From: Pyrus communis
Lineage: Eukaryota; Streptophyta; Magnoliopsida; Rosales; Rosaceae
Length of the DNA: 64,000 nt
Assembly (NCBI RefSeq): GCF_963583255.1
Contig: NC_084803.1
Coordinates: forward strand, 21,488,428 to 21,552,427
Direction: 5' to 3'
Positions 48,701 to 60,834 of the stretch are shown here, in pieces. The notes below the pieces were generated by a model. It ran no database searches and was not told the origin of the DNA. It worked only from the letters and a program-made list of their open reading frames with translations. The stretch's first letter is position 1. Every line of letters begins with the position of its first letter. The position numbers were made by a program, and so were the translations under genes.

Positions 48701-49063
48701 AACTCCTTATCCATGGCAATCTCCATGGTCGATAGAATGATGGCATCATAGATGCCGAGAGCCTTCCATTGCGCTCATTCGATCAACCCAGGCAGCCCAA
48801 GCCGTGGTGGTCGAGGGCCAGGCTCCCTGAGGCCGCGCCAGACTCCACTTTGACCAATCAAACCCCTACAACAGGGGTGTTAAACACTGCTCCTTGAGCA
48901 TGTTAGTGACAGACGACGACACTGCGTCTCTGAAGAGAGGACCCAGAATCTGGTGGGTGGTGGCCATGTCATTTTCGAATCGCAGCGTCTTGACGGCGCT
49001 CCGATCGATGAAATCTTTACACTTGTTGACTTCATCGGAGAGTTTCGAGATAAAGGAGGCCAT
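45720..49063 (-). pseudogene. Antisense plant mobile domain (PMD) gene, five exons, broken
   Basis: The gene runs opposite to gag-pol inside the element. Exons: 49063-47505, 47425-47031, 46961-46734, 46650-46447 and 46364-45720. All four introns are GT-AG and all exons join in phase, for roughly 1,000 residues. Exon 1 encodes an aminotransferase-like plant mobile domain: FDWSKWSLARPQGAWP, AAWVDRM, WKALGIYDAIILST, LWCSATNTMILPFGPLGPTV, LDVSAILGTSP, FLFYWYNKFICC. Exons 2-4 are Pro/Ala/Arg-rich and probably disordered. Exon 5 is an acidic then coiled-coil region (FDRQISDLQRQISDLQRQRS). Exon 1 has TAG stops at 48866-48868 and 48448-48450 and a one-base frameshift near 48775. PMD proteins act in silencing or genome stability in plants (family knowledge). 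The role here is unknown. Confidence 0.88.
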
Positions 49064-49233
49064 TAGTAGAGATGATAGGAGATAATTTGGAAGAAGAGGA
49101 TATTGCAGAGGGAAGAACTGGAGAAAATATTGCAGAAGGAAGAACTAGAAGGTTTGGTTTGAACGAACAAGGATGATGAATTTGAGATTTTGGGATTTCT
49201 GAAAGTGTAAGATGCAAATGACAAAAGTGTGGG

Positions 49234-49241
49234 TATTTATA
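49234..49241 (-). promoter_or_regulatory. TATA box for the antisense PMD gene
   Basis: On the minus strand the sequence is GCGTATAAATACCCAC, about 170 bp upstream of the PMD start codon. That leaves room for a leader of about 140 nt. It is outside the 3' LTR, so the antisense gene appears to have its own promoter. Confidence 0.65.
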
Positions 49242-49671
49242 CGCTTTTCAGAGTGCAGATCAAACGTCTGGAATTCGAAAAAGCAATGAAATTCGAAAAG
49301 CACTGGTTCAAATTGGGGGGAAATTTAACCGGGAAAGTCTCCAATCATTTCGGATATTTTGGGAACCTGCGAAGATGAAATCGAGGAGTCGAAAATCCAG
49401 GACGCACGATTGCGTGCGGCGTCAGTTTTAATGCATTAATGAGGATAAGGCGTTTCAGTTAATGCACGGTTTCGAGGCCCATGATTGAAAGCTTTTAAGA
49501 GCGACAGAGAATCGACACGTGGCCACGCGTCGGGGGCAACGAGGAAAGTGCAATCATGTCTCATAAATGGGCAGGAATAATGGTCATTAAGGAAGTAAAG
49601 TCCAAAAAGGCAATAAATGTTTTCGCTTTTTCAAGGCCGAGGCCCGACCAAGAGTTAACAGTCGGCGACCT

Positions 49672-49685
49672 CAGAAGCGAGGGGG
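49672..49685 (+). promoter_or_regulatory. Polypurine tract
   Basis: AGAAGCGAGGGGG immediately upstream of the 3' LTR (start 49689) would prime plus-strand DNA synthesis. One C interrupts it. Confidence 0.7.
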
Positions 49686-49688
49686 CAA

Positions 49689-50797
49689 TGTTTGGGCCCA
49701 AAATATTATTGTTGGGCCGAGCAGCAGGATGTGCTCGGCCCAAGGTAATGATAAATACTATGGGCCGAATAATAAATCCCGGGCCAGCTGGCAGGGTCGG
49801 CCAAATCCTATCCTAAGTAGTCCGGATGAATAGAAAAGGTCGAGGAAGTCCTGGTGTGACCAGGATTCTCGACCGGCAAGGAATGGAGTCCCGAAAAGAA
49901 GGAAAATTCAGAATCCCACTAGGAGTAGGAGGCGAAATGGGACAAGGACTCCCAATCCAAATCAGAATTGGTTTCAAGGAATGGGGCACTATAAATACAA
50001 GAAATCATACAACAGAAAAACCCCTTCAAATCAGCATACAATTGCCTTGCGCAAAACCTCTTAAACACCTTGAGATTTTTCCTTTTCTTTTCCTGCCGAC
50101 ACACCTTCAGTTTGGATAAACAGCACTGTGGAAGCACCCGGCGAGCATCTTCAGTTTGGATAAACAACACTGCTGCCACAGAATCAGCCGACCAAGAAGC
50201 ACCTTCAGTTTAGATAAACAGCACTGCGTCGAGGTCGACCGGTTATCTATCTAAGTGTCGGTCGAGAAGGGTTTTCGAACCTTTGTTGGCAGAGGTCACC
50301 TTACTAGCCTTCTCGGCATAGTTAGGTGTTACGAATTGCATTACTCGGCGTACTGGACCCCGAGTGGTTTTATGATTGGATACTCGCAAGTGAGTTTCAG
50401 GGTTCGGCATTCCGACGGCCGAACTACGTTCACCATCAAGACATACATCACGTTTGAGTACCTGTGCCCATATAGTTTGGTCTCGATTCGACGTGCTTAT
50501 ACTCTTACGAATATAATCACAGTGACCGAATCGGGCTCCGACGATTTGTGAACTCCGCAGAATTAGCAGCCTTGTCTTCAGGCTGTGGAACCCAGAGACC
50601 GAGAGCGTTCCTTCCTCGGTCGCAATCGCAAGATAGAGAAGTCAACGACGCGCCTAAAGCGACATCAGCAAATTTTACTCCTCGGCCAAGCTCGGCCGAC
50701 GAGTTGGCACGCCCCGCATCCGACCGAAGGACATAGTTAACTTATTAGTTACTCGGCCTGCGCGCCACGTAGGTTTTTGTAATTTTTAGAGTCAACA
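49689..50797 (+). repeat. 3' LTR of the gypsy element
   Basis: 1109 bp, TGTTTGGG ... GTCAACA, with intact TG and CA ends. Two of its three 24-bp motif copies have one substitution (AACAACACTG, AGTTTAGATA). TATA box at 49990-49997. Confidence 0.95.
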
Positions 50798-50802
50798 CCT
50801 AC

Positions 50803-51559
50803 TAACATATCATACATGTTTCAATTTGTTTTAATGCATGGACACTACAAATTCAAGATAAACGAATAGAACTGATCGGTGAGACGTTTTGTAATTCGTG
50901 CAACATATCTAAAGTGGTAAGGTGTTTTCATTTGGGGCTGTTACGTGTGCAAAGAGTACCTGAGGATAGACCAAGCACGTCATATGTGGTTTTGTTTTTG
51001 TGATTTCTCATTTTCTTATTATTAATGTGCCAATGCAAGCCTCGTTTCCAAATCCATATTTTTTTAAAAAAAAAAAAAATCAGGTTTTATAAAATAAAAA
51101 AAGAAAACCGAATCAAAACAAAACCAAAAAAAAAAAAAAAAAAAAAAACCGAAGCAAAAAAAAAAAACGAACTGAATCGAATTGAACCAAAATTTTGATT
51201 TGGTTCGGTTTTGGCAAAAAACCGAACCCCCCTAGCTGCTAGGAGAGGTTGGCGAGGAACTCGTCCTTCTTCTATGTCATAGAAGTCTGCAACAAAAAAG
51301 AGAGAAACCAATTAAGATTACCGATCATAATTTCAACCATTTTTATTATAATAAAATTTAAACTTAAAACGTAAAACGAAATACTTACAAAAATGTCGTC
51401 CGCAATCTGGTTACCATAATTGGCAGGCGTCTCCCCCAAACCTCCACTTCCAGGAAATGCAAACCACTCGTCTGCTATTCCTCAACGTGGTAAGATAAAA
51501 GTCGATAACTAAAATAATGAAGGTATGGCTTCTTCTCCCAATTGCCTTTTTAATCCGTC
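50803..51559. other. Right flank of the gypsy insertion
   Basis: No gene was seen. Poly-A and GGTTCGGTTTTGG-type sequence at 51080-51235 resembles the repeat at 36640-36800. The minus-strand ORF across it is low-complexity. Confidence 0.4.
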
Positions 51560-51697
51560 CTATAAAACTCCACGCGACAGATTTTGCCCGACTATTTTTA
51601 TCCGACGAACCTCTATTAGTTTAGTATTATGGTGACAAATTGCCATTTAGCCAATGACGGTTTTCCGTCTGGCAAAATGTTTTTTCCTGTAGTGTTT
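51560..51697 (-). mobile_element. CACTA-like transposon terminus
   Basis: The right end on the minus strand reads CACTACAGGAAAAAACATTT, the canonical plant CACTA start. Inside it are sub-terminal pieces TTTTGCCCGAC and TATCCGACGAA. The opposite end was not found with certainty. Similar CGTCGGGCA sequence at about 35908 suggests that the gypsy element inserted into a CACTA element. Confidence 0.5.
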
Positions 51698-51708
51698 CTA
51701 CAAAAGTC

Positions 51709-51845
51709 ATTCGAATTAGAGATTGTTTAGTCATCCAAATTTATAGAACAAATAGAACGGTATGAGTACCAAGTAACATATGAACGTCATTTTATTTGAT
51801 ATATTTGAATGACTAAACAATCTCCGATTCGAATAATTCTTATAA
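51709..51845. repeat. Inverted repeat, about 35-bp arms (small MITE)
   Basis: GAATTAGAGATTGTTTAGTC at about 51718 pairs with GACTAAACAATCTCCGATTC at about 51811, with an AT-rich loop between. Size and structure fit a short foldback MITE. Confidence 0.65.
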
Positions 51846-54750
51846 GAATGATCTTCAAATGAAGATTTATAAGCTGAACAATTCTAATTGTAAATCATGT
51901 ATGATAAAAATACGTTATTTGAGAATGGTAGAATATGTGCATTTCCAATGTGGGGAACAAAGTATTATCCTTTGTCGAAAAGTGCACATCGAATATTCTT
52001 CAACGTAAGTGAGATATACTCTGAACATGATTATCCTCAAGATGCTAAAAATTGGGTAGTTCAATATGCAATCAGTAATTGTGAACATATATACGTGGTT
52101 GAGGTTCTAGCATATATAGGTTGACATGCAGATGAAAAGAATGAGAATCATGCATGAAAATGGGGAAGCAAAATATAGCGACACACATACCGTAATTAAT
52201 TAATTGTCTTGTCGCATTCTATATGTCAAATTGCAAGCGTGTATGCAGGGGAAGAGTATGAACACGTACGTCCGTGTATGGGAGAAGAGAACCATATATA
52301 TAGCTTAATTTAAATCCGACGTAATTAACTAACTATATATATGTTATAATTAAGATATATATGGAGGATTCATGAATCTATGAGTCTCTGAATCTATATC
52401 TGAATACGCTGTAAGTAAGATATATACGACGAGGGTTATTCATGAATGTGTGGACGTGAATGTGATCTCCACTCGCACGCAATAGGGTTGAATTTACATT
52501 CTGCTTCTTGTAGTCAAATGGCCGGTATCCATAGCTTTCGTTGACCTTGAAATGGTTAATATTATAAAATTAGAATATATAACAAAATGTATGCATATAT
52601 ACAAATTAACAAATGTAAATTGGATTGGAGTGTAACTAACCAATACACTAAACATGTTCTAGTCACTCACCATTTGATCTTAATTCAACGGTAGTACCAT
52701 TCAACTTTTTTGTTGTACTTTTTTTTTCTGCGGTTAGGTTAATATTAAACAGTGAATGACCATGGTTTTTTTGGACATTAGAGTTAACGAGAACAGGGAC
52801 TCCTAATCAATATATGAACGAGGAATTATGAATTAATTAAGGGACCTACGTAATTGAAGAAAAGGGGGCAAATGGTCCATGGCAATGTCTCCTGGAATGG
52901 TCTAACGTGAGCATCATGTTAGTTGTCAGCATGGACTACGTCTCTCATGGTCCCCCAACTGTAAATGTATATCTTGTTTACAGAGAGCTCGCTGCGTGTG
53001 GTTGGGGGGGACTTAAACGAGAGTTTCACGTGCCCTAATAACCCCCTCTCTACTACAAACCACGTGGCTACTATCACATGTTCTTTAATTATTTCCCTCT
53101 TCATCGTATTCTATCTGTGTTCATGTTTAACAACAGTCCTTTTCATCATGCGTTTTTTGCTAGCTAGCCAGCAATGGCTAATACGAGATTAAGTAAATTG
53201 ATTTGATCGTTTAAAACACTAATAGTTGATTAGATTATTTGGGAATTGAAGTATCTGGTCATATCTTAATTGTCGTCCCATAACCATGCTTCAATCCAGC
53301 AAAGTGGCCCAACCTTAATTAGTTTTCACATATTTGCATCAATCAGATCATTCTAGCCAAATGAGAGACCAGACTTCACGTATGGTTTTAAATGCATGGG
53401 TAATAATCTTAATTAGCTTGGACAATAATGCAAGGATTATTGATTACATACATGATCAATTTCAAAGCATTACACTGGACGCTAATGAAAAAAAAAAAAA
53501 TTAAATCTCAGCACATTGTTATTAGAATCCAACAAACATTGTCAACATATGTAAATTTAAACTTTATTTAAAAAAAGAGCGAGCTTTAGTGAAAGAAGGT
53601 GATAGTCATATCCTCAGATCCATTATGCCAAGATATTCATCGTCTGTGAAAGGTGAATGCGTTGGGGCGGGGGCGGGGTGGGTGTGTGTGATGATCTTTT
53701 AAGGGTTCCTCAAATAAGTTGATACGAGGGAATCTCTTTATGCCCACTCGGACCACTCTGCGGGAGATTTTTTTAGTTTAACCAATATACGGCATGGTAC
53801 ATTACGTGTCATTATACAAATGATGGGATATGTATGCTAAAATGTTAATAACTTAAAAAATAAAAATTTTCACTTCTATTAAAACATGTGGTATACTACT
53901 TGTGTTCCTATCACAATGAAAAATTTATCCTATAGAATGTACTTTTGGATTCCCGGACTGTTTGGTAGTCTTTTGGTCTTCCCTAACGATATTGCAATTT
54001 TTTTCTAAAATTCAAAGGCTTGCGATTTAATTTTTTTTTGTCATATTTTTGGGTATTTTGGATTTAGGTCCAGAAACATAGGTTGTTTTTAGATTGAGTC
54101 CAATTATTCAATTACATGCCTTGATACCAATTTTGTCCTTTCAATTAAAAATGTTTTAATATTTTAATTTTTGTATCATTTATTCAGCTTTTGAATATTT
54201 AAATATTCAAATTAAAGTATTATCTGGTAACTACCTACTATATATGAAGAGAAAAGATGTCTACCTACAAAATTGATATAATCTAATAATTAACTAAAAG
54301 GAATAAAAACATATGGGATACTTTGGATGCGGTCCCTAATTCTTAACATTCTTTGATTAAAACCTTAATAATATTCAAAGTTTGATCAAGTTCCTTTGAC
54401 TTTGTACACCTCATTATGTTACTATTAATATTTATATTTTTATAGTTTTGACATTAATTGTTTGATATTTTATGAGATTTATAATCCTATAAATTTAAAA
54501 TCCCTCATTATAATACTATTAGAAACGGTTACAATAAAAAATTTTAACATTTTGATTGAATAAATGGATAAAAACTATGTAAAAATAAGAAATAATAAAT
54601 GGCAAAAGAATGTATCCATAGTGTTAAAAAAATTGGTACATTTCACATATAACAAAGTGGTACATTAATAAAGAAGAATGGGTACATTATAAATAAATTA
54701 GGGTATAAATAAAAGATTAAAAATTATGAGTACAAATGAATTTTTAAAAA
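51846..54750. other. AT-rich intergenic region, no gene recognised
   Basis: ORFs at 51897-52124 (+) and 52965-53192 (+) have no motif I know. No TE ends, tRNA or repeats with clear boundaries were found. A G-rich run lies at about 53665-53695. Confidence 0.4.
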
Positions 54751-54755
54751 TATAG

Positions 54756-55140
54756 GCGCTAAAAGAAATTAATACATGGGTAAAAAAAAAAAACTACAAA
54801 TTTAAAAAAAAAATGTTGCAAATTAAAAGTGGGTACAAACTAAAAAAATATAAATATATGATATAAAGTTTATGCATAAAACATAAATATACCATATGTA
54901 ATTTTTCTATCATTGATTAAATATATAATGTTACATGACGGTATACACATAAGTACAAACACAAATAAAACTTTAAAAAATATGGGCACAAAAAGAAACT
55001 AATATATGGGTACAAATTAAAAATGAAAAGAAAATTGGTACAAATTAAAAAATATTTGCAAATTAAAAATAGGTACAAACTAAAAATAAAAATATATGAT
55101 AAAAAATTTAGCCATAAATATAAATATACTAATTTTAACA
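54756..55140. repeat. Imperfect tandem duplication, period about 228 bp, AT-rich
   Basis: Matching words in order (GGGTACAAA..AAAAATA, AAATATATGAT, TGCAAATTAAAA) recur at about 54830-54900 and 55070-55140, shifted by about 228-240 bp. Composition is strongly A-rich on the plus strand. Confidence 0.55.
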
Positions 55141-55528
55141 TTTTTAACACTAAAGGAATATATTTAAAAATAAAAATATTTTATTATTCAAATAATTAAT
55201 GATGTTATTAATACCCAAGGACCTTGATCAAAAATTGAAAATGAATAGGATTTTAATCAATGGAGTAACAAAAAGAAGGATGTGAACCTAATTTTCCAAA
55301 AACATAATATACCTACAAACTAGACATTAATATGTGATGCATGTTGATTATAAAACAAAATCTAGCATATATGCATACATAAATACGATTAACATATAAT
55401 ATAGGTTGATTATAAAAATTAAATCTATGAATAGGTTTAGAGCAAGAAGAACAAGAAATAACAAAAAAGGAAAAAAAAGAAAAAAATTAAAGAGATAATT
55501 AAGAAAAAAATTCAATTTTTATTATAAG

Positions 55529-58500
55529 TCCTTTTTTTTTGTTTTTTTTGTTTTTGTTTTTTTTAATAGAAAGCGATATATTCATTAATCACACTCATGA
55601 AGAGTACATAAATCTTGGAAGAGAAGCTTCTGAATAATGATAAGAGGCTGCTCAAACCAAACTAAGTTATTGCCACTAGACAAAGCAAACTTGGCAAGAC
55701 AGTGTGCAACACCATTACATAAGCGGTTAGCATGGATAAATCTCACCATAGGGAAATTGGACGCCAGCTGCAGGACGTCCTTTGTAATCATACCAAGCAC
55801 TGAGACGTCAGAAAGAGTATGATTGAGTGTTGTAATGACCTTCAAACAGTCACTCTCCACCACCACCTGTTGGAAACCCTGCTTCTGAGCCAACTGCAAA
55901 CCAAACCTAATTGACTACATCTCAAGGATCAGAACCAAGACAATGCTTGGGTACTGTTGCACCCCTACCATCAAGTGTCCTCCCCTCTAGTCCCAAATCA
56001 CCACCCCCACCTCACCGAGCTTATCTCGATCTCTTAGCACCCCGTCAATGTTGAGCTTGACCCACCATTGGGAAGGGCGAGTCCACTATGGGGAAGAGAG
56101 AGACCCTCTGTCCTAGTTGTTTTTCGTATTAGCCTCCTAAAACGCCAACAACCATGATAACACCCGCTGCCAAACAACCATGTTCATCATAGTGCCAAAC
56201 CAACTTGACCTTCGGAGCACGAAAGCTAAGCAAGAGAGAAAGAATGAGAGATACATTTTTTGGGCTAAATAATTCCGATAGCAAATTGGTACGCCACGCC
56301 CTTGTGGAAGTATCAATCAACTCCTCAAATTTCATATGAACCTACTCTGGATGAGGCACTGAGATGACCTTGAAAGTGTTAGGTCTCGGCAACCAACTAT
56401 CCGTCCAAACCTGAATCTGCCGCCCGTCTCCTACCACCCACCTCGACCCCTTACCAACAATTCTCGAGCCCTAACAATGGTTTGCCAACAATACAATGAC
56501 GATGGGGGAGCCTCTACTTCCCAAAATGAAGAAATTAGGAAATACCTTGCCTTAAAGATTTGTGCTATTAGTGATGAGGGATGGTGAATGACCCTTCACC
56601 CTTGTTTTGCCAACACCACCATATTAAACACATAGAGGTCATGGAAGCCTAACCTACCTTCACTTTTAGGTTTACACATCTTATCCCAAGAATGCCAATG
56701 AATTTTCCTATCTTCTGATCCATTCCCCCACCAAAACCGTGCCATAAGTTGATGCAACTCATCACAAAAAGTCTTTAGGAGCAGAAAACAATTCATGGCA
56801 TAAGTAGGAAGAGATTAGGCAACACCTTTATAAGAAGTTCTTTCCCTGCATGGCTTAGAAGCTTGATCTTCCACTCATTCAATTGTTGCGCCACTCTTTC
56901 CTTGATATACGAAAACGTTTGCTTTTTATTCTTCCCCACACAAGTCGGTAAGCCCAGGTATCTCTTATGCCGCTCCACCAACTGAACCCCCAAAAAACAT
57001 GCTAACATTCCTTGATCATATGAACTCACATGTGCACTAAAAGGAACACTACTCTTGCCAAATTTTACCAATTGCAGCGATTCCTAAGAGATAAAATTGT
57101 AAGAGCATCACCACACATTCATCCACATTTGCACTAACAGATATCAAGGATCCGTTGAATCACCACACATTCATCCACATTTGCTTTTCCAAAAAAGAAA
57201 CTATCATCCGCAAACAGAAGGTTATGAATTGTAAGAGCATCACCACACAATCAAATGCCACTCAAAGCCCCCTCTTGCTTCTCTTTCGCAGTAAACGCCG
57301 ATAAAATTTTAACACACAATAGGAATAAATATGATGACAATGGATTTCCTTGCCGGAGTCCCTGGGTCGGCAATATATAACCACATGGCTGACCATTGGC
57401 CAAGAAGGAGTACGACAGGGATGTAACACAAGCCATCACCATCTTAATCCATTCGCCAACAAATCTCAACTTCTCCATCATAACCTCCAGGAATCTCCAT
57501 TCAACCCGATCATATGTTTTACTAAGATCAAGTTTAAGAGCAAAGAAGGCATCATGACCACTTCTCTTATTTTGAAAAAAAATGCCCAATTTCCGCCATC
57601 ACCAAGAATTACCAGAGATAAGCCTCCTTGGCACAAAAGCACTCTAATTTGGCGAGATAATCATTACCATTATACCCTTAAGGCGATTTGCAGTCACTTT
57701 AGTCCAATTTTATAAAGCACGTTACACAAACTAATAGGGCGTAGCTAAGACATATCATATGGCTCATTAACTTTAGGGACCAACACCACATGGGTAAAAC
57801 ACATTTCCTTGCCAAAATACCCACACTGCAAGAAATATCGAACCGCCTCGACAACATCCGACCCAACCACATGCCAAAATTGTTGATAACAGAATGGGGA
57901 CATACCATCTGGCCCTGCAGATTTGGATGGGTGCCTTTGGAAGACAACCATTTTAATCTCCTCAGCGGAATACGGCTGTAACAATAAATTATTCATCTCT
58001 GGGGTAACACGACGTGAAACTGCCCCCAGTACCTCCTGTAACACATTATTAAGAACTCATTGTGTCTTAAAAATCCTCTAAAAGTAGCTCACCACCATGT
58101 CCTTTATCCCTTCTTGTGAATCATACCACACCTCATCCTCCCCTTGTAACCTCTTTATTGTATTCTTCCTCTGTCTATTCGAAGCACGAGTATGGAAAAA
58201 CTTCGTATTTCAATCCCCTTCCTTGAGCCACTGGTCTGCGCCTTCTGTCTCCAATACATTTCTTCTCAGCCAAGCAAAGTATCAAGCTCATGCATTAACA
58301 CTCCTCGATGTTCAATAAGGTCCAGCGATGGGAGATGTTTGAATAGCACGCCCAGTTTGTCCCTTACCTTCGCAATCTTCAATTTAGTATTCCTAAAAAT
58401 AGAGCGCTGACATTCGAGCAAAGCCACCCCAGTGGCTCTAATCTTGTCACAAACTCGCACTAAGTATGTCTCCCCTTCATTGCACATTCCACACAGTCGC

Positions 58501-59690
58501 TATAGTTTCTTCACAACTAGCTTGAAGCAACCACATCTCCTTAAAGTGGAATTGACGAGGCTTCCGAGAAACACCACCCACCGAGTCTCAAATCTCCACC
58601 ACAATAGGTAAATGATCTGATTTGGATAGATTAAGGTGACAAACCCGAAAGCACGGAAACAAACTGATCCAAGATTTTGTGGCAAGCTCACGATCTAGAC
58701 GACAATGCACCTCATCCTCTCTATTAACCATCCACGTGTAATCACTACCAACAAACCCTAGATCCACCAATTGGCACTCGTGCACCATTTTAGGAAAACC
58801 ATGCATTTGACTCTTCCTCCATCCTGCCCCTCCAAGCTGCTCCGAACCACTAAACACCTCATTAAAATCTCCCACACACAACCATAGAAGTGAGTATTGT
58901 TGACTTAATGTAGCTAATAACACCCAGGATAGATGGCGATTAGCAGTGTTCAGATACTCGTAGAACCCCGTGAACCGCCACTAACCCAAGGCCCCTCCAA
59001 ACCTACATTCAGCATCAATATGATTTGGGGATAAATACCGAACCACTAACTCGACTTCCTCCTTCCAAAGCAAGCAAAGACTCTCTGACCTTCCGTTACT
59101 AGCCATTGTAACTGAATTTTAGAACCCCAATCCACTTCTTTTAATCTCCATAGCTTGAGAACTGCATTTGGTTTCACAAAGGAAGACCAAAACGGGATGT
59201 TCTCGCTGGATAATTTCCAACAACGCTTGAACTGCACAAAAGTCCCCCCAACCCCTAGCAGTTCCAACTTAGGCAATTCACTGTGAACGGTGGGGTTGTT
59301 AACCGACAAACCCCACCGATGAACTAGAGCGCCTCTTCTTAGAACCAATAGGAACCTCGTCTCTAGAATGAGAATCCCTATCTCTGCACCTTTTATTGCC
59401 CGCTACCAACCATTCTCCTAACTCCAAGGTAACGAGCCCTCTGGGGTTAGAACTTCCCCAAGTAATGCACAACCCTCACATCATTTGAGAAAGGCCGAAA
59501 CCATCGGAATGGGATCCTCCAGTGGAAAAACACCACCCAACAACATTCGGGACCCTGCATTATCCCCCTCGCCACCTCCATCCTGAAACACCTCCTGCTT
59601 CGAGAGCTCCCTGACTCCAAGTTCCTCCCGAGCCTCCCTATCCTGCTCATCCCAAGTCTCGTTAGGGATATTATAATTCTTATCATTAAA
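55529..59690 (-). pseudogene. LINE (L1-type) with endonuclease, RT and RNase H, decayed
   Basis: Domain order on the minus strand is as in plant L1 elements. The endonuclease lies at about 59250-58590 (VLVFLCETKCSSQAMEI, LLWLCVGDFNEV, LVDLGFVGSDYTWM, SDHLPIVVEI). The reverse transcriptase lies at about 58044-57180 (PSKSAGPDGMSPFCYQQFW, LKLDLSKTYDRVEWRF, GLRQGNPLSSYLFLL, catalytic FADD at 57203-57214). The thumb and C-terminal region are at about 57071-56600 ([18 protein letters not shown]). An RNase H domain is at 55899-55585 (VVVESDCLKV, ANRLCNGVAHCLAKFA). A T-rich run at 55529-55562 is the poly(A) tail seen from this strand. Many stops and frameshifts make it inactive, including a small internal duplication near 57103-57250. 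The 5' end is uncertain. Confidence 0.88.
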
Positions 59691-59925
59691 GAAATAATCT
59701 AAAACTTAAGAGAATGGACTTATTTAAATGAAGTAGATTATTCTTAATTATGCCTTAAAAAGTTGGACTCACATCAAGTTTTCTCTTTTTTTTAGATATT
59801 CCATGTTTGTCTTTTCTTTCTTTTTTTTTTTGGCTATAACTAAATGGTTTAATAGTTTTAATTTGTTTTCTTCTTCTTCTTTTTTTTTGTAAGAATGATC
59901 TTTAAATAAAGATTAACAATATAAC

Positions 59926-59957
<32 letters not shown>

Positions 59958-60478
59958 GTTGGGTTTATTAAAATAAAATCTGAAATTGATCCCACAATAT
60001 ATTTATACGTATAAAAGAATCAAAGTCTACAGTTCTTCATGCGATTGAAATGGACTTTTTGTTTTCTTTTATGGTGAAATGTAGTGGAACCATTACAACA
60101 TATTTGTCCAACTAGGTCTTCACCCGTTGGGAAGATCTTAATGAAAATTGCAAATTTGAAAACTAAAAAAGACATTATTCTGTTTATTTTCAGGAAATGA
60201 TGTAATTTTGGGTCTAACTGATAGATATAAATTTAAATTTATAAGCTTTACATTTTTTTACATCTTCCAATCTAGATGGTTAATTTACATCATTTAAACT
60301 TGCTTACTGAAAAATTTTCCAGCAGAAAGGAAATTTGTATATACTATACATACCTATATACAACCAAGACCATAAATGCTTATAAGGGTGCTAAACCTTC
60401 ATATATAATAGCCAATATTAGGGTTACTTCATAGTTGTTTCTGTAAACGTGAGTCGGTATTTAGGGAAAAAAAAGGAA
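59691..60478. other. AT-rich spacer between LINE and copia element
   Basis: Contains pyrimidine and TA runs (TA microsatellite at about 59929-59952). No gene was recognised. Confidence 0.4.
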
Positions 60479-60834
60479 TGTAAAATATTGTCAATATTAG
60501 GTGTCTTTATTAGGTAGGATATTGTTTGTGTCCTTTATTTGTTTCCTTATGGAACAAGGATTGTATATGTATATATTTCAATGAAGTAATAAAATGAAAA
60601 GTACCCCGTAAAATTCTATTTGGCATCAAAGCCAAGCTGCCGTAATCCTAGAAACTGTAAAACAATATTTTTCTTTCGCTGCTGTGTTCGGTCGACTTGG
60701 TTCCTGCGTTGTTGTTGCAAAAATTGATCAGGCTGTGTATCTTATTATTGTAGCGCAGTGTCTTGCTGCTGCCGTGAAGGTTTTATTGCACAACTTAGGT
60801 GTTGTGATTCTTTCCTTCTTCTATGTAAGTCGTG

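Larger units (their letters stand above)
37028..50802 (+). mobile_element. Ty3/gypsy Tat-lineage LTR retrotransposon, 13.8 kb
   Basis: The element spans 37033-50797 with LTRs of exactly 1109 bp each and perfect CCTAC target duplications (37028-37032, 50798-50802). A primer-binding-site-like TGGCACGCCCAGTGGGAC follows the 5' LTR and a polypurine tract precedes the 3' LTR. Order is gag, protease, reverse transcriptase, RNase H, archaeal-type RNase H (aRNH), integrase. Integrase after RT marks Ty3/gypsy and the second RNase H marks the Tat branch. Between integrase and the 3' LTR a multi-exon gene runs antisense. The LTRs differ at about 17 positions (my count by eye, about 1.5 percent), so insertion was fairly recent, yet gag-pol has stops and frameshifts. 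Confidence 0.96.

Noticed and set aside
51897..52124. 75-aa plus-strand ORF
   Set aside because: No recognisable domain, no splice context and AT-rich surroundings. Kept only as part of the intergenic description.
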